A stretch of DNA of 7,373 nucleotides from Roseovarius sp. (GTDB lineage Bacteria; Pseudomonadota; Alphaproteobacteria; Rhodobacterales; Rhodobacteraceae): contig JALQUE010000422.1 in NCBI GenBank assembly GCA_023260815.1, positions 1 to 7,373 on the forward strand, read 5' to 3'. Shown piece after piece: positions 1-6,192 of this stretch; the stretch's first letter is position 1, and the number at the start of each line of letters is the position of its first letter. The notes below the pieces were generated by a model. The model was given only the letters and a program-made list of their open reading frames with translations. It was not told the DNA's origin and ran no database searches. The position numbers were made by a program, and so were the translations under genes.

Positions 1-1056
1 AATCCCGCCGCGACCCCGGCCAACAACATCATCAACGCCCTGAAATGCGGCAACGCCATCGTGCTGTCGCCCTCCCCCAAGGGCGTCCCCGCCTGTGAGA
101 TGCTTCTGGGCTACATCCACGCCGAATTCGACAAGATCGGGCTGGATCATGACCTCGTGCAGATGGTCCCGCCCCCCGGATCGAAGGATAAAACCCAGCG
201 GATGCTGGAACAATCCGATCTCGTGGTCGTCACCGGCAGTCAGGACAATGTGCGCCGCGCCTATACCTGCGGCACCCCCGCGATCGGCGTGGGCGCGGGC
301 AACGTCACCGTGATCGTGGACGACACCGCCGATCTGGACGCCGCCGCCCAAAAGATCGCCGCCTCCAAGACCTTCGACAACGCCACATCCTGTTCATCCG
401 AAAACGCTCTGGTGGTGGTGGACGCGGTCTATGACGCCTTTGTCGCCGCAATGGCCCGGCACGGCGGCGCGCTGATCCCCGCAAGCGGCGAGGCGCAGAT
501 CGTCGAACGGCTCTGGCCCGATGGCAAGCTCAGCCGCTCGGTCATCGCGCAGGACGCCGACGTGATGATCGACGCTCTTGGCCTGACCGGGCAGGTGCCT
601 GCCGACACGCGTTTTCTGGCCGTCGAGACAAAGGGCATCGGCCCGGACCATCCCCTCTCGGGCGAGAAACTCAGCCGTGTGGTCGCCCTCTATCGCGCCG
701 CCGATTTCTCGGACGCCGCCGAAATCGCCAGCCGCATCCTCGAACATCAGGGCGCGGGCCATTCCATCGGCCTGCACAGCGCCGATGAAAACCGCGCGCT
801 CCATCTGGGCGAAACGATCCCCACCTGCCGCGTCATCGTCAATCAGGCGCATTGCTTCGCCACCGGCGGCGCCTTCAACAACGGGATGCCCTTCTCATTG
901 TCGATGGGCTGCGGAAGCTGGGGCGGCAACTCGATCGACGACAATCTGAACTGGCGGCATTTCATGCAGACCACCAAGATCGTCCGCGAAATCCCCCCCG
1001 TCGAACCGTCGGTCGAAGACATCTTCGCCGCGTATTGGGCGGATGCTGGTAAATGA
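1..1056 (+). CDS. sauS: CoA-acylating aldehyde dehydrogenase, probable sulfoacetaldehyde dehydrogenase SauS (5' partial)
   Basis: The reading frame is open from base 1, so the start and roughly the first 110-120 residues lie outside the window; 351 residues are visible. It belongs to the acylating branch of the aldehyde dehydrogenase superfamily, which interconverts an aldehyde plus CoA and NAD(P)+ with an acyl-CoA. Numbering from the first visible codon, residues 79-84 (GSQDNV) and 96-102 (GVGAGNV) form the nucleotide-binding region seen in AdhE/EutE-type enzymes. Cys131, in FDNATSCSSENA, is the catalytic thiol position. As I recall the family, the FDNATSCSSEN form and the GSQ-N-VR stretch are closer to SauS than to AdhE or EutE. 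The partner gene downstream is an acyl-CoA ligase, the SauS-SauT arrangement of Cupriavidus necator. In that pathway SauS reduces sulfoacetyl-CoA to sulfoacetaldehyde in the cytoplasm. The acylating dehydrogenase class is very secure; sulfoacetaldehyde as substrate is inferred from motif resemblance and neighbour. Another acyl-CoA reductase is the main alternative. Confidence 0.72.
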   Translation, partial: NPAATPANNIINALKCGNAIVLSPSPKGVPACEMLLGYIHAEFDKIGLDHDLVQMVPPPGSKDKTQRMLEQSDLVVVTGSQDNVRRAYTCGTPAIGVGAGNVTVIVDDTADLDAAAQKIAASKTFDNATSCSSENALVVVDAVYDAFVAAMARHGGALIPASGEAQIVERLWPDGKLSRSVIAQDADVMIDALGLTGQVPADTRFLAVETKGIGPDHPLSGEKLSRVVALYRAADFSDAAEIASRILEHQGAGHSIGLHSADENRALHLGETIPTCRVIVNQAHCFATGGAFNNGMPFSLSMGCGSWGGNSIDDNLNWRHFMQTTKIVREIPPVEPSVEDIFAAYWADAGK

Positions 1057-2561
1057 TCCTGTCCCGCACCGTCCCGCCCGCCGGCACGGTCCGAGACTGG
1101 ATCGACGCCCGCGCACAGACAGGCGGCACCGCCTTCGTCTTTCCTGAAACCGGCGACACGCTCGACTGGCCGACGCTGCGCGCCACCGCCCACCGGATCG
1201 CCGGCCTGCTGCTGTCCAGCGGCGCGCAGAAAGGCGAAAGCATCGCCATCGTGATGCCCAATGGCCGCCCCGCGATCGAGGCGCTGTATGGCACTTTGGT
1301 CGGCGGCTTCCGCGCCACGATGATCAATCTGGCCGCCGGGCGCGATGCCATCGCCTATGCGCTCGACCATTCCGAGGCGCGCTTTGCCTTCGTCGACAAC
1401 AGCGCGATGGATCTCTTCAGCGATGCCGCACGGGATCTCTCCGTCACGCGCCTGACCCCGACGGACGCCCCAGATACATCCCCCGAGACATCCACGGACC
1501 TGCCACCGCTGGCGCCCTCGGACCATGCTCTGTTGATGTATACCTCCGGCACCACCGGACAGCCCAAGGGCGTCGTCCACACCCATGCCAGCCTTCTGGC
1601 GGGCGGCTGGACGCCGTCGATTGCGCATGATCTGTCCCCGGACGACCGGGGGCTGTGCGTGCTGCCGATCTACCACATCAACGGGCTGTGCGTATCGGTC
1701 ATGGGCTCGCTTGTGTCTGGCGGATCGCTGGCGCTTTGCTCGCGGTTCTCAGCCAGCCGTTTCTGGGACTGGGCCGAACAGACAAAAGCTACGTGGTTTT
1801 CCGTGGTGCCGACGATCATCTCGCACCTGCTGCATTCCGACCTTGATCCACCCGCTTCGGTCAAGGCGCAGCTGCGCTTCGGGCGCTCGGCCTCCTCGCC
1901 GCTGGCCCCGGATGTGCAGACCGCATTCGAGACCCGCTTCGACGTTCCCATCGTGGAAACCATGGGCCTCACCGAAACCGCAGCACAGATCCTGTCCAAT
2001 CCGCTGCCCCCCGGTGTGCGCAAGATCGGCTCTCCCGGCATCCCCTATGGCAACGAGGCCGCGATCCTCGGGCCGGACCTTCAGCCGATCGGCCCCGATC
2101 AGGAAGGCGAGATTGCCGTGCGCGGGCCGAACGTGATGATCGAATACCTCAAGAACCCTCAGGCCACCGCCGATACCTTCACACCTGATGGCTGGCTGCG
2201 CACCGGCGATCTGGGGCGGCAGGACAAAGACGGCTATTTCTTCGTCACCGGCCGTCTCAAGGAACTGATCATCAAGGGCGGTGAAAACATCGCCCCCCGC
2301 GAAGTCGATGAGGCGCTCTATTCCCATCCCGACATCATCGAGGCCGCGGCCTTTGCCCGCCCCTGTGACCGCTACGGCGAACGGGTCGAAGCCGCGGTGG
2401 CGATCCGCGAAGGCTCCGCTCTCTCCGAGACCGATCTGATCGCGATCTGCACCACCAAGCTGGGGGTCTTCAAATCCCCCGACCGGGTGCATTTCCTGCC
2501 GGAACTGCCCAAGGGACCATCGGGCAAGATCCAGCGCCGCAAACTGTGTGAGATCCTCTGA
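1053..2561 (+). CDS. sauT: AMP-forming acyl-CoA ligase, probable sulfoacetate-CoA ligase SauT
   Basis: This is a complete 502-residue member of the ANL (acyl-CoA synthetase) superfamily, normal in length. It would adenylate a carboxylate with ATP and transfer it to CoA. Visible motifs are the phosphate-binding loop YTSGTTGQPKG (163-173), the adenylate motif MGLTET (304-309), TGD (384-386) with the ribose-binding Asp386, the hinge GRLKELIIKGGENI (400-413), and the C-terminal PKGPSGKIQR, whose Lys492 is the adenylation lysine. No catalytic residue appears lost. The ATG start sits inside the upstream stop (ATGA overlap), which implies translational coupling to the acylating dehydrogenase. In C. 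necator the adjacent SauT makes sulfoacetyl-CoA for SauS, so this gene likely does the same. A hairpin follows directly, so the two genes end their transcription unit here. Ligase class is near certain; sulfoacetate specificity rests on the neighbour. Other short or substituted carboxylates remain possible. Confidence 0.7.
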   Translation: MILSRTVPPAGTVRDWIDARAQTGGTAFVFPETGDTLDWPTLRATAHRIAGLLLSSGAQKGESIAIVMPNGRPAIEALYGTLVGGFRATMINLAAGRDAIAYALDHSEARFAFVDNSAMDLFSDAARDLSVTRLTPTDAPDTSPETSTDLPPLAPSDHALLMYTSGTTGQPKGVVHTHASLLAGGWTPSIAHDLSPDDRGLCVLPIYHINGLCVSVMGSLVSGGSLALCSRFSASRFWDWAEQTKATWFSVVPTIISHLLHSDLDPPASVKAQLRFGRSASSPLAPDVQTAFETRFDVPIVETMGLTETAAQILSNPLPPGVRKIGSPGIPYGNEAAILGPDLQPIGPDQEGEIAVRGPNVMIEYLKNPQATADTFTPDGWLRTGDLGRQDKDGYFFVTGRLKELIIKGGENIAPREVDEALYSHPDIIEAAAFARPCDRYGERVEAAVAIREGSALSETDLIAICTTKLGVFKSPDRVHFLPELPKGPSGKIQRRKLCEIL

Positions 2562-2563
2562 CA

Positions 2564-2591
2564 GGGCCAGCGTCCCGCGCTGGCCCCCTTT
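2564..2591 (+). terminator. Likely intrinsic terminator of the sauS-sauT unit
   Basis: Three bases after the ligase stop is a perfect 9-bp inverted repeat, GGGCCAGCG (2564-2572) and CGCTGGCCC (2578-2586), around a 5-base loop TCCCG. It is followed by CCTTT. The T-run is short, so release may be incomplete, but the strength and position of the GC stem right after the stop support termination. Confidence 0.65.
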
Positions 2592-2615
2592 GGGCCGCGC
2601 GGTGCGTTAACCTCT

Positions 2616-2640
2616 GATCGTCCGGTGCTTCGGACCGATC
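2616..2640. other. Imperfect inverted repeat (9-bp stem with one bulged base)
   Basis: GATCG-TCCG (2616-2624) pairs with CGGA-C-CGATC (2631-2640), leaving one bulged C and a 6-base loop GTGCTT. The right arm runs into the first unit of the 11-bp array. It could be a second attenuating hairpin after the ligase or a protein-binding dyad. The pairing is seen directly; the role is unknown. Confidence 0.45.
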
Positions 2641-2688
2641 CCGCACCGACGCGATACCGACGGTATACCGACGCGATGCCGATCCGGC
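2634..2688. repeat. Array of five degenerate 11-bp tandem units upstream of murJ
   Basis: Reading in steps of 11 bases gives ACCGATCCCGC (2634-2644), ACCGACGCGAT (2645-2655), ACCGACGGTAT (2656-2666), ACCGACGCGAT (2667-2677) and GCCGATCCGGC (2678-2688). Units 2 and 4 are identical, and the core (A/G)CCGA opens all five. The palindrome CGGTATACCG (2661-2670) spans the junction of units 3 and 4. The period is close to one helical turn, so all copies would face the same side of the DNA. The array sits just upstream of a TTGACG, which fits a regulator-binding region, but no known factor is recognised. It may also be simple slippage-derived sequence. Confidence 0.6.
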
Positions 2689-2810
2689 TTTTTGACGCCT
2701 TTTCAGGCGATTAACCCTGATTCGCGCGCCCGCGCCGCGTCTGCCCCTTTCCCCGTCTCGTGCGATGGGCTACTCCTTGCCGCACCCGCCCCAACCCGAG
2801 GCCCGCAACC

Positions 2811-4349
2811 ATGAAACCCGTCCGCCTGCTTTCCGGTGTCCTGACCGTCGGCGGCTGGACCCTTCTCAGCCGGGTTCTGGGCTTTGTGCGCGACGTGCTG
2901 ATCGCCAATTATCTCGGCCCCGGCGCGCTGATGGATGCATTCGTCGCCGCCTTCCGCCTGCCCAACATGTTCCGCCGCTTCTTTGCCGAAGGCGCCTTCA
3001 ACGCGGCATTTGTTCCAATGTTTTCAAAGAAGTATGAAGGGCACGAAGATCACGAGCAGTTCGCTTCACAGGCATTGTCGGGCCTTGCTCTGGTCCTCTT
3101 GATGCTCACCGGCCTGTCGATGATCTTCATGCCCGCACTGGTCTGGGCCACCGCCGAGGGCTTTGCCGGCGACGCCCGCTTCGATCTCACCGTGGAGTTC
3201 GGACGCATTGTCTTTCCCTATATCCTGTTCATCTCTCTGGCTGCACTGTTCTCAGGCGTGCTGAACGCCGCAGGCCGTTTCTCCGCCGCCGCCGCCGCGC
3301 CCGTTCTGCTGAACGTGATGCTGGTCACCGCCATGATTTTCGCCGCCCAAACCGGCGGCGCAGTCGTGCAAGCCCTTGTTTGGACAATACCTTTTGCAGG
3401 CATGGCACAGCTTGCTCTGGTCTGGATCGCCGCCCGCCGCGCCGGGTTCCGCATCCTGCCGACCCGTCCCAGATGGACCCCCGACATGGCCCGCCTTGTC
3501 CGGATCGCCATCCCCGCGGCCCTTGCCGGCGGGGTCATGCAGGTCAATCTTCTGGTCGGCCAACAGGTCGCCTCGAACTATGACAAGGCGGTCAGTTGGC
3601 TCTATTCGGCAGACCGGCTCTATCAGTTGCCACTTGGCGTCGTGGGGATCGCTGTGGGCATCGTTCTGCTGCCGGATCTGTCGCGCCGCCTCAAGGTCGA
3701 TGACCAATCCGGCGCGCGTGATGCCTATTCCCGCGCCGCCGAAATTTCTCTTGCGTTGACAGTGCCTTGCGCGGTCGCCTTGGTCGCCGTGCCGCTGCCC
3801 CTCGTCTCGGTCCTGTTCGAGCGCGGCGCCTTCACCACCGACGACACCGCCGCAACCGCCCTCGCCGTCGCGATCTACGGGCTGGGGCTTCCGGCCTTCG
3901 TTCTGCAAAAGATCCTGCAGCCGCTTTTCTTCGCCCGCGAAGACACCAAAAGCCCCTTCCGCTATGCCGTTGTCGCGATGATCGTGAATGCGGTTCTGGC
4001 CGTTGGTCTTGCCTTCTTGATCGGCTGGATCGCCGCCGCCATCGCCACCACGATCGCCGGTTGGGTCATGGTCTGGCTGCTGTTCCGCGGCGCGCGTCCC
4101 TTTGGGGAGGTGGCCCGCCTTGATGACCGTTTCCGCCGCCGTGTCTGGCGCATTCTATTGGCATCGGTCGCCATGGGCGCTGTGATATGGGGGGGCAATC
4201 TTGTTCTTCTGCCGGTATTCGGCATCCCGGGTCTGCGCTGGCTTGCCCTTGTTTTCATGGTCTTCACAGGTATCGTCAGCTATTTCAGCATCGGCCATCT
4301 GATCGGCGCCTTCCGCCTGTCCGAATTCCGTCAGGCCTTCCGCCGCTGA
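2811..4349 (+). CDS. murJ: MurJ (MviN) lipid II flippase
   Basis: This is a 512-residue polytopic inner-membrane protein of the MOP exporter superfamily, normal length for MurJ, which flips lipid II to the periplasmic face for peptidoglycan synthesis. The N-terminal signature is intact: SRVLGFVRD (20-28), MDAFVAAFRLPN (41-52) and RRFFAEGAFNAAFVP (55-69). Residues equivalent to the functionally important E. coli MurJ charges R18, R24, D39 and R52 are R21, R27, D42 and R55. The WLYSADRLYQLP segment supplies R269, equivalent to E. coli R270. The remainder is mostly hydrophobic helices, consistent with the family's 14 transmembrane segments. I chose the ATG at 2811 because the protein then begins exactly like known MurJ and a GAGG (2798-2801) lies 9 bases upstream. 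An in-frame GTG at 2760 would add 17 Pro/Arg-rich residues unlike the family. The gene is convergent with the rhomboid-like gene, with 4 bases between stops. Confidence 0.96.
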   Translation: MKPVRLLSGVLTVGGWTLLSRVLGFVRDVLIANYLGPGALMDAFVAAFRLPNMFRRFFAEGAFNAAFVPMFSKKYEGHEDHEQFASQALSGLALVLLMLTGLSMIFMPALVWATAEGFAGDARFDLTVEFGRIVFPYILFISLAALFSGVLNAAGRFSAAAAAPVLLNVMLVTAMIFAAQTGGAVVQALVWTIPFAGMAQLALVWIAARRAGFRILPTRPRWTPDMARLVRIAIPAALAGGVMQVNLLVGQQVASNYDKAVSWLYSADRLYQLPLGVVGIAVGIVLLPDLSRRLKVDDQSGARDAYSRAAEISLALTVPCAVALVAVPLPLVSVLFERGAFTTDDTAATALAVAIYGLGLPAFVLQKILQPLFFAREDTKSPFRYAVVAMIVNAVLAVGLAFLIGWIAAAIATTIAGWVMVWLLFRGARPFGEVARLDDRFRRRVWRILLASVAMGAVIWGGNLVLLPVFGIPGLRWLALVFMVFTGIVSYFSIGHLIGAFRLSEFRQAFRR

Positions 4350-4359
4350 GCGTTCAGCG
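4344..4359. other. Perfect dyad spanning the two convergent stop codons
   Basis: CGCTGA (4344-4349) and TCAGCG (4354-4359) form a 6-bp stem with loop GCGT. Both murJ and the opposing gene end in an Arg CGC codon plus TGA, so each stop codon lies inside one arm. No strong T-run follows on either side; on + there is only TTTT at 4368-4371. It might act as a weak bidirectional terminator, or it may be a coincidence of both genes ending CGCTGA. Confidence 0.35.
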
Positions 4360-5040
4360 ATGCCTGATTTTGGCGCGGATCTTGGCCCAGCCCCCCGGCG
4401 CTAGGAAAAACGACAGCACGAAGCCTGACGCAAACCCCGCCACATCGGCGACCCATGTGCTGTTCGCACCGAACAGCAACCCAAAGACCAACTGCAACGC
4501 CATCAGCAGTCCGATCAGGGTGAAGGCCCGGTATTGCTTGGCCCCCATCTGCCCCAGCTTCAACCACATCAGATAGGTGAACCCGCCAATCAGCCCGTAG
4601 ACACCGGGAAACGTCCCCATGAGCCAAGGCCGCTCGGGCGCAAAAATACCGAACACCAGCGCCCCCATCACAGCCGATACAACGAACAGAACCAGCGTCG
4701 CCCATTGGGCAAACACCTCGGAAACGAACTTGCCAAGCGCCAACAGCATCACACCGCCAATCAGCGCATGAGTGAACGAACCATGCACGAAAACATATGT
4801 CACGAACCGCTTGAGATGCTCCATTGGCCAGATGCCTTGCTGTCGCATCCACACAAATAAATCGGCATTGAAGCCATAATCTTGAATCGCCACCTGCCGC
4901 CAGCCCACCGCCTCCGGTCCTCCCAACAGCCCGCGCGCACCCAAGGTGAACACCGCCTCAAGCCCCACAATCACCAGAAAAAGCGCGACGATGACGGGCG
5001 GCAACGGATTGACGGGGTGGTCATGTGGGGGGCTGCTCAT
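4354..5040 (-). CDS. Rhomboid-fold membrane protein, probably proteolytically inactive
   Basis: This 228-residue integral membrane protein has about six transmembrane helices, near residues 13-34, 88-105, 112-134, 143-162, 170-191 and 196-214. The layout is that of the rhomboid family: a long first loop (35-75), then FVHGSFTHAL with His86 and His91, matching the two conserved helix-2 histidines of E. coli GlpG (H145, H150). The expected Asn after them (N154) is Gly95. The catalytic GxSG motif reads G142-T-F-P145, so the serine is Phe144. The catalytic helix-6 His is Asp199, in VADVAGFASG. The fold is therefore rhomboid, but the Ser-His dyad is missing. Start choice: ATG at 5040 has a strong AAGGAGAG (5053-5046) 5-7 bases upstream, whereas an in-frame start at 5103 would add a non-family extension and reach almost to trpS. 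It is convergent with murJ and divergent from trpS. Its molecular role is unknown; chaperone-like or scaffold roles known for other pseudo-rhomboids are only analogies. Confidence 0.85.
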   Translation of the reverse strand: MSSPPHDHPVNPLPPVIVALFLVIVGLEAVFTLGARGLLGGPEAVGWRQVAIQDYGFNADLFVWMRQQGIWPMEHLKRFVTYVFVHGSFTHALIGGVMLLALGKFVSEVFAQWATLVLFVVSAVMGALVFGIFAPERPWLMGTFPGVYGLIGGFTYLMWLKLGQMGAKQYRAFTLIGLLMALQLVFGLLFGANSTWVADVAGFASGFVLSFFLAPGGWAKIRAKIRHR

Positions 5041-5045
5041 GCCGG

Positions 5046-5053
5046 CTCTCCTT
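5046..5053 (-). promoter_or_regulatory. Shine-Dalgarno that fixes the start of the rhomboid-like gene
   Basis: On the - strand the sequence AAGGAGAG ends 5 bases before the ATG at 5040. No comparable site precedes the in-frame upstream ATG at 5103, so the shorter protein is preferred. Confidence 0.75.
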
Positions 5054-5080
5054 GACGGGGCTTTGGCCCATGGGTAAGCG
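5052..5080 (+). promoter_or_regulatory. Candidate sigma-70 promoter for trpS
   Basis: TTGACG (5052-5057) is followed, after a 17-base spacer, by TAAGCG (5075-5080). The -35 box and spacing are good; the -10 box is poor. It would give a leader of about 28 bases. It overlaps the opposing gene's ribosome binding site, so the two divergent genes must share overlapping control DNA in this 74-base gap. I found no convincing - strand promoter. Confidence 0.3.
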
Positions 5081-5114
5081 AGGCAGGCACAGAAATCCAC
5101 CACGGAGATCAGCC

Positions 5115-6140
5115 ATGGCCGAGGCGGCCTTCACCCCGCGTGTCTTTTCGGGCATCCAGCCTTCGGGCAACCTGACCCTTGGCAATTACCTTGGCGCGCT
5201 CAAGCGGTTCGCCAACAGCCAGAACGAGGGGATCGAGTCGATCTTCTGCATGGTCGATCTGCACGCCATCACCGTCTGGCAGGATCCCGAGAAACTGCGC
5301 CATGCCACCCGCGAACTGGCCGCCGGCTTCATCGCCTCGGGGCTTGATCCGCAGAAATCCATCCTGTTCAACCAATCGCAAGTGCCCGAGCACACCCAGA
5401 TGGGATGGGTGTTCAACTGCGTTGCGCGGATGGGCTGGATGAAGCGCATGACCCAATTCAAGGACAAGGCCGGCAAGAACGCCGAACAGGCCAGTCTGGG
5501 GCTCTTCGGCTACCCTGCGCTGATGGCCGCCGATATCCTTGTCTATCATGCCACCCATGTACCCGTGGGCGAAGATCAGAAACAGCATCTGGAGCTGACA
5601 CAGGAAATCGCCCGCAAGTTCAATCATGATTACGGGGTGGCCTTTTTCCCCGAAACCCAACCGGTGATCGAAGGGACAGCCACCCGCGTCATGAGCCTGC
5701 GCGACGGCACCAAGAAGATGTCGAAATCCGACCCCTCGGACATGAGCCGCATCAACCTCACCGACGATGCCGACACGATCGCCAAGAAGATCCGCAAGGC
5801 CAAGACCGACCCCGAGCCGCTACCCTCCGATACCGACGGGCTGGAGGACCGGCCCGAAGCACGCAATCTGGTGAACATCTACGCCGCCCTGTCCGATCAA
5901 AGCGTCGCACAGGTGATGCGTGACGTGGGCGGCAAACCCTTTTCCGAATTCAAGCCGATGCTGGCCGATCTTGCCGTCGACAGGATCGCCCCGATCTCCG
6001 ATGAGATGGCCCGCCTGATGAAAGATGTGTCGGAAATCGACCGAATCCTGGCCGATGGCGCCGGGCGCGCCCGTGCGATTGCCCGCCCAATCCTGCAGGA
6101 AACCTACCAGATCATGGGAATGGTCGGCGCGATGCCCTGA
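5115..6140 (+). CDS. trpS: Tryptophanyl-tRNA synthetase
   Basis: This 341-residue class I aminoacyl-tRNA synthetase is of usual TrpS length. It charges tRNA-Trp in the cytoplasm using ATP. The N-terminal FSGIQPSGNLTLGNYLGA (11-28) carries the HIGH-equivalent signature in its TrpS form (PSG...LGN). MAADIL includes Asp140, at the tryptophan-recognition position. GEDQ (152-155) and KMSKS (201-205) complete the active site, and the C-terminal helical part (about 220-341) fits the anticodon-binding domain. The ATG at 5115 is preferred: it has GGAG at 5104-5107, 7 bases upstream, and the protein starts just before the conserved RVFSGIQPSG. The frame stays open for 30 codons farther upstream, but that part is Arg/Gly-rich and overlaps the divergent gene's leader. 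The VOC gene begins 52 bases after the stop with no terminator between, so some read-through is likely. Confidence 0.97.
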   Translation: MAEAAFTPRVFSGIQPSGNLTLGNYLGALKRFANSQNEGIESIFCMVDLHAITVWQDPEKLRHATRELAAGFIASGLDPQKSILFNQSQVPEHTQMGWVFNCVARMGWMKRMTQFKDKAGKNAEQASLGLFGYPALMAADILVYHATHVPVGEDQKQHLELTQEIARKFNHDYGVAFFPETQPVIEGTATRVMSLRDGTKKMSKSDPSDMSRINLTDDADTIAKKIRKAKTDPEPLPSDTDGLEDRPEARNLVNIYAALSDQSVAQVMRDVGGKPFSEFKPMLADLAVDRIAPISDEMARLMKDVSEIDRILADGAGRARAIARPILQETYQIMGMVGAMP

Positions 6141-6192
6141 AGATCGCGTCTTCTGCGCCAGCCTCGCGACGCCCGTAAAAAAGGAGACACCG

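Larger units (their letters stand above)
2562..2810 (+). promoter_or_regulatory. Non-coding region upstream of murJ with hairpins, tandem repeats and a possible promoter
   Basis: This 249-base gap separates the catabolic pair from murJ; I see no credible gene in it. In order it holds the terminator hairpin, a TTAACC at 2607-2612, an imperfect hairpin (2616-2640), the 11-bp repeat array (2634-2688), and a possible -35 box TTGACG (2692-2697). That box overlaps a 5-bp hairpin, CGCCT-TTTC-AGGCG (2696-2709). A second TTAACC follows at 2711-2716. The only -10 at usable spacing is a poor CCTGAT (2716-2721), so the murJ promoter is not firmly placed. The stretch 2722-2797 is C-rich with no clear signal before the murJ ribosome binding site. 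Confidence 0.4.

Noticed and set aside
843..1676. A 277-codon open frame on the - strand across the sauS-sauT junction
   Set aside because: It runs opposite two clear enzyme genes with intact motifs. Its translation is Gly/Arg/Asp-rich without any recognisable domain, the usual antisense shadow in GC-rich DNA.
1749..2492. A 247-codon open frame on the - strand inside sauT
   Set aside because: It lies wholly within the ligase gene, antisense to conserved ANL motifs; low-complexity composition and no ribosome binding site of note.
2607..2716. Two TTAACC sites (2607-2612 and 2711-2716) as possible CtrA boxes
   Set aside because: They are 104 bases apart and neither shows the TTAA-N7-TTAA arrangement or a full TTAACCAT, so a CtrA site is not supported.
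2760..2810. Longer MurJ form starting at the GTG at 2760
   Set aside because: The 17 extra residues are Pro/Arg-rich and unlike MurJ N-termini, and the ATG at 2811 has GAGG at good spacing.
3284..3300. GCC-type triplet run in murJ
   Set aside because: It encodes a short Ala stretch in a membrane helix; ordinary for this composition rather than a functional microsatellite.
3252..3908. A 218-codon open frame on the - strand inside murJ
   Set aside because: Antisense shadow of MurJ. The protein is Gly/Asp/Arg-rich and would be a poor match to any fold, while the + strand frame is unmistakable.
4331..4852. A second - strand frame overlapping the rhomboid-like gene
   Set aside because: Out of frame with the rhomboid-like protein, which has clear transmembrane periodicity and a strong ribosome binding site; this frame is a Cys/Arg/Gly-rich shadow.
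6141..6192. Possible terminator between trpS and the first VOC gene
   Set aside because: No inverted repeat precedes the short A-run at 6177-6182, which instead leads into the AAGGAG ribosome binding site.
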